Source: Andrena cerasifolii (Eukaryota; Arthropoda; Insecta; Hymenoptera; Andrenidae). From it: a stretch of 64,000 nt of DNA. The position numbers and the translations under genes are program-made. The first letter of the stretch is position 1. Each line of letters begins with the position of its first letter. The stretch is from the NCBI RefSeq assembly GCF_050908995.1, contig NC_135123.1:5580001-5644000 (forward strand), in the 5' to 3' direction. Below the pieces are notes generated by a model. That model did no database searches. It was not told the DNA's origin and worked only from the letters and a program-made list of their open reading frames with translations. Positions 43,831 through 55,400 of the stretch are shown here, in pieces.

Positions 43831-44608
43831 CAGTCGAACCTCGATAACTGGAATCTCAAGGGAAGGGAGAAATCTTCGAATCATAGAGGTTTCGGCTTAT
43901 CGAGTTTTCGAGTAAGAGAGGTCCAACAAACGAAAATTTGACTTATAGAGGCTTTGTGCGACTGTTAATTTCTCGACTTATGAAGCTGTAAAGCAAGACA
44001 AATTCGAGTTTTGAAGGTCAATTGTTTATTGTATACCTATAATCAAATATACCTACAACTTATGTACTACATATATATGTATATACCTAAATATACAAAA
44101 ATAATTGTAAGACACATTTTATGCTCGAAATATTACATATTAAAAAAAAATTGTGATTTTACTTTATGTATTCTCCCTGTCATTTAAGAAGGAACCTACC
44201 GACCGACGAGTTTAAACCGGTTCTGCGCAGGTCGACGCTGATTGGTGCCGGGAGAAGCCACTATTGGCTGTACCCCCACCAACGCTCTTTCGGAGCCAAT
44301 GAGCTGATTCTACATGCGCGAGACGGGTTCCTCCTTAAATGACAGGGAGAATAAGTCTTTTAATGTATTGTATTAAATTTCGTGATACGTATGTCGAAGT
44401 AAACTTCGACTTGTAGAGGTCGGAGTTCTTCTAAATTGGAGTTGCAGAGGTGAAATGCATAATTTAACATGCGAAATATAGTTCGAGTTGAGGAAGTTTT
44501 ATTTCGAATTGTAGAGCTGTTTACAGCGGAGCGAAAGGGGATGGAAAAAAATTTCGTCTTACAGAGGTTTCTGAAGTTATCCAGGTTCGAGTTATCGAGG
44601 TCGGACTG
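43831..44608. mobile_element. pogo/Tigger-like non-autonomous element
   Basis: CAGTCGAACCTCGATAACTGG at the left is mirrored by GAGTTATCGAGGTCGGACTG at the right. These ends are typical of pogo-type transposons. The interior repeats CTTATAGAGG-type words and has no transposase frame. It carries a nested MITE. Confidence 0.75.
44169..44353. mobile_element. MITE nested in the pogo-like element
   Basis: TATTCTCCCTGTCATTTAAG is mirrored by CTTAAATGACAGGGAGAATA, with TA at both edges. Confidence 0.85.
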
Positions 44609-45252
44609 CATCTTCATATTATAGAAACAATTTATTCACAGTACTCCACTTAATTTTTCTCCTTGTTTTTTATTTTCATTTTTCCGCGATACATTATAAT
44701 TATACCTTTTTTTTGTTTTTTCTTCTTGCAGGTTCGTCGATTTCAAGCAGCTCGGAAAATTCAAACGCTCGAGCCGGCTTGGAATTTGGGTACTCGCACG
44801 TCCCTAGTAGTAACAAACCTCGACAAAGTACCGAGACTTTATAAAAAAGGCACGCAAGTGCTAAAAACTGAATTTCGGGACGAGAGTGGCAAGAAATGCA
44901 TTTAACGCAACTCGCCAGGCTCTGCGCGTGTCGTTTGCCGTCGACGGCTAGAATTCTCGTCGCACTGAAACCGCGTGCTTTCGCGCGACGAGTTAACTCG
45001 TCATCCCCAGTTTCGACGTGTTATTCGCGCGACCGATCGGGCCAGGATTTTATGCGGTACGCGAGGTTCGTAAGAATCAGCGTGTCCGTCTCGAATCTCC
45101 ATTCGGTCGGAATATGGGATTTGGTGTCACAACGCGCCAAGGAAGTAGTCCGCGGCTGGGTGAATTAGTAATCAGGATGTGTGTCTTGCGACTGGGGAAC
45201 ACATTTTCGTTGTACGCTCAGCCGCGCAGGTGGTAGGAGCGCGGGAGAGAGA

Positions 45253-45287
<35 letters not shown>

Positions 45288-45670
45288 GCTGAGGAGGGCA
45301 TGGGGGTGGGAGGAAACGACGAAGGGAAAAGGAGAACGGGGCGAGCGAAAAAGAGAAGCTGAGAGGGGAAAGATCGATGGATGGAGAGACGATGACGAGA
45401 TGAAAAATTGAAAGAGAAAGTAAAAACGAGAAACAGAGAGGAACGAAGGGGAGAAAACGACCAGCGAAATGAGCGAAGAGAAAAAGGTACGCGGAGAAGG
45501 GAAGAGAGTAGCGGGAATGAAGGACGAGGGGGCGTGGGAGTGTAGCGGATAAACACACTGGAATGATAAAGAATTCTAAGAAGATTACTGGATAAAGAAG
45601 AGACAGAGAGAGGAAGGCACCCTTATTTATTTGACTGCTCTTTGCACCTTGTTTGATCTGCGAGCACGTT
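44609..45670. other. No confident gene; GA-rich tract
   Basis: A good acceptor (T-rich, CTTCTTGCAG) at 44731 precedes a 57-codon open frame to 44905, but no partner exon or domain was found. 45240-45290 is a (GA)n tract and 45290-45530 is strongly purine-rich, which explains the open frames there. Confidence 0.4.
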
Positions 45671-45836
45671 TAGGCCGGGAATCCACCGGGAAGCTAAGCC
45701 ATGCTATGCGATGCTACGTTTTAAAAAAATTAGCTTCAATACATTCTTATGGAACCGTTTCCACCAGAAGCTACGTTAAAACATCGCATCGCATTGCATA
45801 GCTTAGCTTAGCTTCCCGGTGGATTCCCGGCTTTAG
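45671..45836. mobile_element. MITE with TAGGCCGGGAATCCACC ends
   Basis: GCCGGGAATCCACCGGGAAG at the left is mirrored by CTTCCCGGTGGATTCCCGGC at the right; GCTAAGC/GCTTAGC and ATGCGATG/CATCGCAT words continue the arms. Confidence 0.85.
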
Positions 45837-46905
45837 GGCCATGAGGCAGTACATGAGGGGCCATTTTTATATTAGTTATGCGGCAGCACGCAAAGTGGTT
45901 TATCATGGAAGGGGAATATTATGTGTTGTATAGGATGTTATTAGTAGACAATTGTTGTGATTGGTAAGGCCTAACGGAGAAAAGAAAGCGCTATCTAAAA
46001 ATAAGATGTAAATGACGTTTAGAGAGGAGCGAGGAATTGGCTGGAAAACGTGTTTGGTGGTTGTGTGGACGAGGATAGCGAAGAAAGTTAGAAAAATGCG
46101 GGGAAGTGTGAAAGAGGGAAAGGGGGAGGTGTCGGTGGAAAGCCAATATGCGTGAATCGTTCGACGATATAAGGTTCACAGTGGCATTCTTCGCTGTGCC
46201 GTTCGCCTCGGGAATGTCATTCATTATTCATCGATTGAGCGAGAATGTGCTTGTTCCCGAATCCTCCTGTTGAAAATTCAGATTCGTCGTCTTTGGATAT
46301 TTCTATAACTCGGATCATGTAGGGTTTCATATAAATCATTGGCGCATCTTTCTTCTGGTTGCAATTAGAAAAAAAATGGTCGAAGAGGAAGATCCATTTT
46401 CATACCATAAAGTGCAGCAGTTCATTTGCTATATGCAGTTGCTTCCCTTTATAAAATGGGATCATATTTTTTTTGTGCAACAAAAATATATGATTTTTTG
46501 TATAACAACAATATATGATTCAATTTAAAAGTACAAGCACTTGCCAGGACATAGAATTTGAGAAATATGAACATAGTAAAATTCCTGCACAATTTGACGA
46601 CGATGATTATATAACTGAAGTAATATATAGGGAATGATAGAATCATATTCAAATTTCGCGATTCAAGAGAAAAATTATAGGTACATGTATAAGTTAAATA
46701 TAATGGAACTCATTTTTATGTTACAAACTTTTATTGCGTATGTTTTATAACTATTTTTGCATTTCATTATTAAATCGATTATGCCCATATAAGTTATCAT
46801 TTGTATGCAGACCCGCCTGGTTGCGCGATGCACACACGCGTCGCAAAAGAAAAAGCGCCTAAAAGACTTAAAAAAAAATATGAGATAAATTTTTAGGCAA
46901 CCCAA
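45837..46905. other. AT-rich intergenic DNA, no gene
   Basis: Only short open frames; a purine-rich stretch at 46080-46140. Confidence 0.4.
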
Positions 46906-47065
46906 CCCAGATAGCACACGACGTCTTAAAGACGTCCGTTTTCCGTCTGTTTTTGGTCTGACGACCTTATTAAGACGTCTTTAAGACGTCCGTGCCTAAG
47001 CGTTTCTGAGACGTCTGTCTACAGACGTCGTAAGTCGTCTTTGAGACGTCTGTGTGCTATCTTGG
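46906..47065. mobile_element. MITE built of AGACGTCT repeats
   Basis: CCCAGATAGCACACGACGTC at the left is mirrored by GACGTCTGTGTGCTATCTTGG at the right. The 160-bp body contains at least eight GACGTC/AGACGTCT palindromes. Confidence 0.8.
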
Positions 47066-47886
47066 AAGTTTGTATAACACCAGGACTAGAGCATACTCGT
47101 TTGATTTTCATTTTCCCTCCTTTTTATTCGCAATTAATTCGAGAAAAAAAATTAGAAAGACGCCAAACATTTACTGCACACACAAGGGAAACACCCCAAG
47201 CCGGGCCTGTTTGTGTATATCCCCAATTTATAATTTATAAAAGAAAGTTTCATTAAATCGTATTTTATATTCGTTGACCACTATTGTCCAAAATAATTTG
47301 CACATTAATGTAAAACAAAAGCAAAAAGCACATTCTCTTATACATGTAATCGCAAAGATTTTGTATTTTCAAGCTCGAAATCATTCGGTGACATAGCAGC
47401 TGAGCATCAGTCATACTGCTCGCTTCCAAGCGTTAACGCATTCCTGTAGATAATTGATAAGTCATACTTTAAAAATAGTATACAGAATAATTATCGGAAA
47501 TTGACACGTACAGAGCTGAAACACCATACGCTTCTTACTAGTTTAGTTAAAGCTACATTGGATCGCGCGCTTTACTTCTGTCACTTGGCGGCTATTTTAT
47601 TTTTGACAGGTAGTGTGGGTCTATTCTTATTTGTTGGACCAGCTCGAACTTAACCTCTTCTTCGATACTGTCACTCAGTAGTTTTGCATAAAATATATTA
47701 CGAAATGTATAGCTCAGTAAATAATTCCTTTAGCTGTACGTATTGCTCCTGCCGTTACACATAACGTAACAAAATTTAAAAGATTTAAGTAACTTACAGT
47801 AAAATGCCGTGAGAGCACGAAATATATTGGTACTTAAATAGTTTACCATTCCCATTAAATATTATCGATAATCTATGGCTATAACG

Positions 47887-50726
47887 ATGTTCAAATCGTT
47901 CATAGGTGATAATTTTGTTATACACTATTGAATATTTGTATTACAATGTCCACACTTAATTTTATTACATATTGTGAAATATTAAAATAATATAATTTTG
48001 TTTTATAGGTTTAATTACAATCTTCTTTGCCACAATGGCACAGTCGACTAATACACCTTCGAACAGCAGAAAAGATGTGCACAAAAATTTGTCCACTTCG
48101 TGTAATGAGTTTACAAAAGACTTTAACAAGGTAAGTGAAGAATATAAGTTATTTTTTGCTAAGCGTTTTAAATTCCAAATTCAATTGGATTAACTTCATT
48201 GACATTAAGCTGTACTCTGTTCCACGAGCGAACTGACTAGCCTGCCGACCAGTTTTTATCAGCTTTGCAAAGTTGACGCCTGCTTCTATTATTCTTCTTA
48301 TGTTTTTCTTATGCAGTTTGACAATTTGACTCACACTATGCCTGGCCTCAGTGCAACTGCGATCGGCAGATTGCTCCTCAAGAAATGGTGAGAAAAGAAG
48401 GCAAGACCTCTTTTAAGGAACGGAAACATTTTTGTTACACCCTGTATAATACATATATGAATTTAAAATGGCTGCAATTAATTATCGTTTAAAGAGCTTC
48501 ATGTACCATTTATTCATACGCTTTCTCTCTAATACATACTGATGAAGTAATTGGTCTTAAGAATTCTTAAGGAATTGCTTATTTAGCAAAAGCAATTGCT
48601 TCTTTTATTCATTCGATTGTAAGCAATTCTTTAAAAAATTAAGGAAAGGCGATTCCGCTAAGCAATTCCTAGGTAGTTTCGGAATTCGTACAATATAAAG
48701 CAAATGCTTGTATTTTTATTCACACGAATTTAAGCAGTTCCTAGTAAAATATTAAGAAAAAGCAATTGCAAAATGCACTTTATTCATTAGGCTCAATAGG
48801 GTCAAGCTGCACGAAGAGGTCCATTCCCTCGTGGAACAGAGTGTAGTTGTATTAATAAAAATGAATAATAGTAGTAATCTTTATTTCACCATTGCTGCCA
48901 AGAAAGGGACTCGCTTTAAATGTGTATCTAATAATTAAACATTCATGCTTCTTCAGACTATCTCTCTCAGCCTTCCCTCACACACCTTCCATTCGCTTCT
49001 CTGTCTTTGGTCTCGTCTACCCCCAGTTACTGTACCAACTTTTTCTAATTTATTCTTAATTTATTCTGTATTTACATTTTTATTTACAACCCCTCCCAAA
49101 CATTTGTACTTTTACTGTGCTTCTTATATATAAAACTTTTGACCTCCTCTATTTTCATGTCACCCTAGTACCACTGTCTATTCTTCTTTCTTCCTCTGCA
49201 TTCCTCGAAAACCATTACCGTCGACTTCTCGCTACTTAGGCTTAGCTGTTTCTCCTTAATATACTTCTAATAAAAATGAATATATCGCTATATTTATATT
49301 ATTGCAATGACCTACCTAATCTGTTTTAGGAACTGGCTCTAGCCAGTAAGGGAAATATTGTTAGCTCGCCCTTAAGTGTACATATGATATTGTCTTTGCT
49401 TTCTCACGGGGCAGACTCTGAAACGTTAGACGAACTGACCACTGGTTTGTATCATCTCGACAAGAACTCCATAGAAGAAGGATATACATCTCTAATAGCT
49501 GTACTAAATGTAAGAGCGACAAGATTCGGTTAAAGCAGAATTGTAAGATAATCCAGGACTCGTACATTTATTAGGAACTAAAAGATGTTAAACTCTACAT
49601 CGCAAATGCACTGTATGTTCAAGGCGGATTGGAATTGCTGACAGAATTTTTGACAATAGGAACGGATGTTTATCAATCTATGATTTCGAAATTAGATTTC
49701 AAGCGCAATGTAGATGCATCTGAGAAAATCAACAAATGGGTGAAAGAAACAACTAATAATAAAATATCCGATCTCGTGACCTCAGGTAAATTATTATGTA
49801 CGATGTGGAAAAAGATACTGGCAATAATAAAGCTTTACATAATGATTACAGATGACTTCGACGAATATACAAAGTTGGTGCTGATAAATGCAATTTATTT
49901 CAATGGTATCTGGTTGCATAAATTTGATACAAAAAACACAGAGAAGAGAGCATTCCATGTAACAGAAACTGAAAAGAAATTTGTTCCAACAATGTTCAAC
50001 AAATCTAAATACAATCACGGTGAAATACCCTCGTTGAAAGCAAAATTCATTGAAATTCCATACATGGTACGTTCATGCGTATAAATCTTTTATATTAAGG
50101 GCTTAAAGAATATTTTACAGAACAAAGATATTGTAATGACAATAATCTTACCAAATGAAGCGAACGGACTCTCAACTGTGCAAAATAATTTCTCGTGGGA
50201 AATCCTTGCGAATACACCCCGATCCGCTAATGAAGTTGAATTGTATCTTCCAAAATTTAAAATAGAATTTACGGTGGACTTGAAAAGCATTTTGCGCAAG
50301 GTATTAGTTTTATATATCAAGCCTTTGCGACAATCGCGCCTTAATTACGTTCCTTATTTCAGCTTGGCTTAAGCAAAATGTTTGACGATAATGCAGAGTT
50401 TAATCGCATGACAAAGGTACCTCTGAAGGTCAGCAAGGTTTTGCATAAAGCAGTGATAGATGTTAACGAAGAGGGTACTGAAGCTGCAGCTGCGACAGGT
50501 GCTTTAAATTTTTATGAAAGCGAAATATGCTCGGCGCACATGTTTATGAAATTAATGTTTTATTTTAGCCGTGCATATGAGGCTTCGACGGATGATTAAT
50601 ATGCCAGTACAATTTTTGGTGGACCGACCGTTTATGTTTGTAATTGAATATAAACCAAATAATATACCACTTTTCGTTGGAAGTGTAAGAGATATAAATG
50701 TTACTCCAAAAAAGGATGAGTTGTAA
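47887..50726 (+). CDS. Serpin with furin-type reactive site (RLRR) and C-terminal KDEL
   Basis: Serine/cysteine protease inhibitor of the serpin fold. Exons are 47887-47905, 48009-48130, 49330-49509, 49575-49785, 49852-50066, 50121-50300, 50363-50498 and 50569-50726, all phases matching, giving 406 residues, a normal serpin length. The 19-base first exon plus exon 2 encode a signal peptide (MFKSFIGLITIFFATMA). Serpin hallmarks are NIVSSPLSVHMILS, LINAIYFNGIWLHKF, and the inhibitory hinge EEGTEAAAAT, in which small residues predict a mobile loop. The loop is rejoined across the last 70-bp intron and reads AVHMRLRRMINMP, then FLVDRPFMFVI. R-L-R-R fits proprotein-convertase specificity, and the C-terminus KKDEL is an ER-retrieval signal. 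Together these resemble the Drosophila Spn42Da (Spn4) furin-inhibiting isoform. No alternative loop exon was found downstream. Confidence 0.9.
48207..48850. mobile_element. DNA element in serpin intron 2
   Basis: GTACTCTGTTCCACGAG near 48212 is mirrored by CTCGTGGAACAGAGTGTAG ending near 48847. The interior has repeated AAGCAATTCCT/AGGAATTGCTT words in both orientations. Confidence 0.65.
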
Positions 50727-50953
50727 ATTTTTGTCTACAGATGACGGTAAAGCATTATTGATTGTATTGATACATTTCTATCTTTATAAGTAAAACTAAT
50801 GTTATACTATATATATATTTTATTAAATACCGCATTTATTTTATGCAAATATATAAGTAAAAAATTTCATCACAAATATTTAAACAGTATAAATCGAAAC
50901 GGTACACATGATTTATGAATAAATTATTCATCTTTAGGAAATCCAACGATCCT

Positions 50954-51064
50954 TTATGTACAGCATTCTACGATCCTATCGAGTAATTCGTTTTTGTTAC
51001 CAGTTGTTCTTAAACCCAAGGTTTTTAACATTTCTTTCAACTGTAGTACGGCGCAACTTGCCAG
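50954..51064 (-). CDS. Terminal exon encoding a SAP-like motif; rest of gene not resolved
   Basis: After a good acceptor (CTTTCAACAG) the minus strand reads 36 residues ending in TAA. They include QLKEMLKTLGLRTTGNKNEL then LLDRI, the helix-turn-helix pattern of a SAP (SAF-A/B, Acinus, PIAS) domain, a DNA-binding module of chromatin proteins. A likely upstream coding piece at about 51398-51503 reads QMRKRVEDLFKMYDEIFNEK and ends TNYAPPKQE, but its donor phase does not join directly. Transposon debris lies between them. It may be a broken gene or one with unseen exons. No symbol can be given. Confidence 0.45.
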   Translation of the reverse strand: MASCAVLQLKEMLKTLGLRTTGNKNELLDRIVECCT

Positions 51065-51179
51065 CTGTTGAAAGGAACATAAGTGAATTTATGGATTTTG
51101 TTTAGCTATTTCTATTTCAACTAATACTTGTTTATTTATACACTTTTCCTTGTGCTACAATTTTTCGATTTTTTCCGTC

Positions 51180-51360
51180 ATCGTCAAAGGCCATACTTGG
51201 CACCCCCGGGCAAGATTATCAATGCGCCCCTGCAAGAGCACGACAATCAATTAGCAGAACGGATATAAATGAATTAACGCATACAGTGGCGCCCTTACAA
51301 ATTTGGCGCCCCGGGCGGCCGCCCTGCCTGCCCCCCCCCCCTTAAAGCCGGCCCTGATTC
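51180..51360. mobile_element. TE fragments with GGGGCGC/GGCCGGC-type ends
   Basis: CACCCCCGGGCAAGATTATC, GTGGCGCCCTTACAAATTTG and TTAAAGCCGGCCCTGATTC, with a poly-C run, are typical hAT-like element ends. A related GGGGGGCCTGCAGCCCCGGG block occurs at 51545-51590. Confidence 0.5.
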
Positions 51361-51599
51361 TATGGTTTCTTCTTTAACTTTCTTAACCCTCTTGTTTTGG
51401 TGGCGCATAATTTGTACACTCCATTTTTTCATTAAATATTTCATCATACATCTTGAATAAATCTTCTACTCTCTTACGCATTTGATCGATCGATGATACT
51501 TGGAACAATATTTATCATCACGTTATGGATACAGACCCGGAATAAAGGGGGGCCTGCAGCCCCGGGCCCCAATTTCCGGGGGGGGGGGGGCCGTTCTAA

Positions 51600-52573
51600 G
51601 CGATTAGCTCACTCTGTCTTCATTGGAAATGTTGTATCAAATAAATTGGCTGAGTTCCACAACTTCCAATTTTATGTTTTTATTTTAAAATTTCATTTAA
51701 AACCTCCTGTATGATATCTATTTAAATTTTTACATTTTTTGAGAATCCTTCGCACGTTTAACAATTGAATCTGAATTATTAAGATCTATCGATTGTGAAG
51801 ACTTGATACAAGAATTTGCAAAATTAAAGATAAGGAAAAAACATTAATTTTAACTAAAAGTTAATTGTACAATATCTTTTTTTAAGAAATTTACAAGACG
51901 GCCACGCAACATGTATCACAGTACGACTCTTTTGAATTTCTGACTTCTGTTCTAACAAAATTTCTTCAACTTTTACACTGGTAATAATGCTAATGCGAAA
52001 ATGATACTCACGAACAATATTCATCATATACCTTTTTTTGCAATAGAATTATTATCACCGCAAAAGTGGAACTGATTTTATTATATCAGAAGTGAGAAAT
52101 TCAAATGAGCCGATCACTGACAGAACGGCCACGCGAGTGTGGCGCTGCGGTTCGCGCCACAGAACCTCGTATCATAGATAGAAATGCCGTTTTTCGTAGC
52201 GTATCTCGAGAGGCAAAAGTGGAGTGATTAAGCTGATCAAGTAGTATTTTGTTCAGCAGTTTAGTTAACAATAAGCCCAAATAATATAAATCTCAAACAC
52301 GATATTTACAAATGCAAAGGCATGTTTGCATGCATCGCTAAAGAATAAAATTTATTTCCAACCAGCGCGCCCCATACATTTCGAACTTAAGATACTTGGA
52401 AGAATCTGTTTTCGACAGGGTGATTCGTAACTAGAGAGTACAAATTCAAAGGAATATAATGACAGCTGTCGAAGGACGTTAATTTTTATTGTTATCATTT
52501 TGACTGATGATACACGCGCACTGTCGGGATTTACATATTACATCCGTAGTGTTACTTAAACGTAGCGTCAAAA
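51600..52573. other. AT-rich intergenic DNA upstream of BRK1
   Basis: No gene. ACGGCCACGC words near 51898 and 52126, and shared GATCAGAAGTGAGAAATTCAAA-type text with 55060, mark repeat remnants. The BRK1 promoter must lie near 52500. Confidence 0.4.
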
Positions 52574-53295
52574 ATGGCTGATGTGCACCGAGAAGCTATC
52601 CAAAAGCAAATTCAACAGGACTGGGCAAACCGAGAATATATTGAAGTCATAACTGGTAGCATTAAAAAGATAACCGATTTCCTTAATTCCTTTGGTAATT
52701 CTTTTCTAATTATCAAGCAAAGCATTCGGAGCCAAAATCTGCTATCTTTGAAATACAATCTTACAAAAACATGAATCCCTTAATTCCCAGGCCTGATAAT
52801 TCTTTCTCAAATTATGTCATTTGATAGAAGACTTTGGTATAAAGTTTCTCTAACGAAATAAGAAAAACGAAAATCGAACTAACCAATCTTTTAGTATTTT
52901 CGATTTTAATAAAGCACATGCTTTATCTACATAGAGTTTTGCAGAAAACCTTGCCCTAAATTAGACCTAAATTTTCACCTTGTTTTTAAAAACAAAAATA
53001 GCAGAATTTGACTTCGGATACTGCCAATACATGCAAAAGTGATTAAAATTGTTTAAAAACAACCGATACGTATTTTATTCTGCTAGATATGTCCTGCAGA
53101 TCAAGGATAGCTGTTCTTAATGAAAAACTCACGACACTTGAAAGAAGAATCGAGTATCTCGAAGCATGTGTAAGTTATCTGTAATTTAAGTACATCGAGT
53201 TAAGTACATTGTAATGTTTAAGTAGACAGTCTTACCGAACATATGTCCTTAGAATTATCACTTCGCAGGTTACAAAAGGAGAGACGTTAACATAA
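52574..53295 (+). CDS. BRK1: BRK1 / HSPC300, small subunit of the SCAR/WAVE complex
   Basis: BRICK1 is the smallest subunit of the pentameric WAVE regulatory complex that links Rac signalling to Arp2/3 actin branching. Exons are 52574-52694, 53087-53169 and 53269-53295, total 76 residues against about 75 in other animals. The sequence starts MADVHREAIQKQIQQDWANR, continues EYIEVITGSIKKITDFLNSF, then DMSCRSRIAVLNEKL and LERRIEYLEA, and ends VTKGETLT. This is the full-length, highly conserved coiled-coil protein. The donor and acceptor phases (1 then 0) match. It is tail to tail with NDUFA11, with 182 bp between the stop codons. Confidence 0.97.
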
Positions 53296-53477
53296 GCATC
53301 GGCGAAACGACTACCTTCAATACTGTAAGATTTTTGTATTTACTGGAATCGCATATGAATAAATACACAGTGAAAATAATAATAATAATCCTGTATTTTA
53401 ATCACCAATTCTACAGTACAGATGTTTATCAACAATACAAATAAACGTTGGCATTAGTCTATAGTTCTCCCTAAAAC

Positions 53478-54347
53478 TTAACTGTACTGGGGTACAGCGA
53501 GTGGCCTTGAATTAACATTATACAGGTCTCCCATACCTTCTCTCAAACCTTTGTTCATAAATGCAACTGTGGTCGTAATTGCTCCTACAGTCACAAGAAG
53601 AGGGAAAGGTAATCTCAACCATGCCCGGAATATCGGCATGGTACCGATCGCTGAAAGAAATAACATCTTTCTGAAAGATTTTATATTATTTTTAGTGTAA
53701 TTGACAATTTTTATATTTTCCTAGTACTCAGCGTTTTTCCTGTAAGCGACTGGCAAATGTACGAAGAAGATGTAGAAGTTTAATATTTAACGCAGAATAC
53801 AGTTTTTAAAATATATATGGAGATATCGTTCGATTCTTTTTGTACCATGTGAAAGCAGTTTTCGAAGCATAGTCAATGACATAGGTTGCAATAATTTTCA
53901 AAGCCGTATGAAAAGAAAATACAGAAGTAGGTTGAAGGGTTGCGCAAATATCTATTTTCATTTTTAGTACGAAACAACTTTGGACGATGGTGTAAGTTCT
54001 TAGTGACAGCCAGATGCAAACACTGAGTACTAATAACGTGAACTTTGCGTGTAATTAGACGACTACATACCACCTATAGCGTGATTAAGGGCATCATCTT
54101 TTCCCCTGATAGATGCTGACATAAACATAATAGAAGGATAGGTTACAGCAATAGCATTTATTGGCACAATCCAAAATACCGCACGCTGGAAGGCATGTGT
54201 AAATGTTTTGGCGCCGGTGTGTGCCATTATGTCAGTTATAGTAACAGGTACGCTTGCGTATATACCAATTTTTAAGCAACTTAAAATCTTTCCAAGAGGA
54301 TCTTCTCCATCTGGTTTCTCGAAAAGTTTATATTTAGTCAGTATCAT
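53478..54347 (-). CDS. NDUFA11: NDUFA11 (complex I B14.7 subunit)
   Basis: Accessory membrane subunit of mitochondrial NADH:ubiquinone oxidoreductase, a Tim17-like four-helix protein of the inner membrane. Two exons, 54347-54071 and 53650-53478, join at phase 1 (GGT G / CG ATC) to give 149 residues, the usual length. Features are KPDGEDPLGKI near the N-terminus, hydrophobic segments, and the signature SIRGKDDALNHAIGG at the exon junction. A further membrane segment follows (LPFPLLVTVGAITTTVAF), and the protein ends LAVPQYS. ATG at 54347 is the first in frame and matches the family start. As in its relatives, there is no cleavable presequence. Confidence 0.93.
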
Positions 54348-54839
54348 GGTTAATGAATCTGAAACGTATAGATATATTTCATTTATAATAATAAAACTGT
54401 TTCAATCAATTGTATAACTAGTACTTCGTGGAAATTCCTTTGACAACAATCGGATCAAATAGGCATTGTTATGACACGTTACGATAGAAATAATCGAAGT
54501 TGGACTTTGTGGATAATAAAAGAAGTATATACCTTAAATCTATTTAATCCAGAAAATTTTAATACAGCCTTAGATATTATTTATTTTATAATGTGTATAG
54601 TCCTGTGAACACTTTGCAATTACATAACTTGAACCAATAACTTTATAGATTCGCAACCAAGTTGTCCGATTAATCGTGCTTGATCTTTCAGATAGATTTT
54701 TCTATACGTTCACAAAATAATGTTCATATTTGAGGAAATTAACGATACAAAAGTTGAACTTCGTTGAATGTTTCTTTAAAATAATTATGAATATTATCCC
54801 TAGCAACAAACTAGCAAACAAAGACAAGCATCATTGTCA

Positions 54840-55400
54840 AAATATATTGTATGGACACTAGGCGCCAGAATCGGCTTCCCTTCGGAAATTTGGCAACGTT
54901 GCATGTCACTAGAACCGCTGAGTTATGCCTAGTGACATGCAACGCAGCGCTTTTTTTTGTAGTTTATGAATATTGTTCATAATATTATATTTGCGTTGGT
55001 ACCATTTTTATATTAGCATTATTATCTGTCGAAGACGCATCGAAGTAGTTTTGTTAGATCAGAAGTGAGAAATTCAAACGCGTCGATTAATAAAACCATA
55101 TTCCTGAACGGGGTTCCCGGGCAGCATTTTCCTGGGCAAACTTATTAGAGAGGGGGAACACCTACAGGATTTGTGGTAATGGGTGCGTTCCAGTGCCTTC
55201 AACATACTCAATTGTTGAGTGATCATACTAGATTCTACTCGCGTCGACCAATGAACGTGCTACTTCAGAGTAAAATCTAATGAAATTACTCAACAATTGA
55301 GTAATCCAATGGGTGCGTTCAGCAGAAAGTGAATCTGATAATACCCAAAAAGGCGGGTACTCAATAATCTTCTCTTTAGTGCTTTAGCTGAACGCACCCA
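54840..55400. mobile_element. Cluster of MITE ends
   Basis: 54850-54950 has an inverted pair (TGCATGTCACTAGAACCG / CTAGTGACATGCAACG). GGGTGCGTTC occurs at 55181 and 55313 and is mirrored by GAACGCACCC at 55391, so 55313-55400 is a short MITE beside a related copy. ACTCAACAATTGAGT near 55288 is itself palindromic. Confidence 0.6.

Noticed and set aside
44732..44905. Possible terminal exon after a strong acceptor
   Set aside because: No upstream exon, domain or conservation could be seen; a chance open frame in CpG-rich DNA remains likely.
45172..45558. Ser/Leu-rich minus-strand and Glu/Arg-rich plus-strand frames
   Set aside because: Caused by the (GA)n and purine-rich tract.
48035..48130. 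Serpin starting at the ATG in exon 2 (48035)
   Set aside because: That product lacks a signal peptide although it ends in KDEL; the 47887 exon joins in phase and supplies one.
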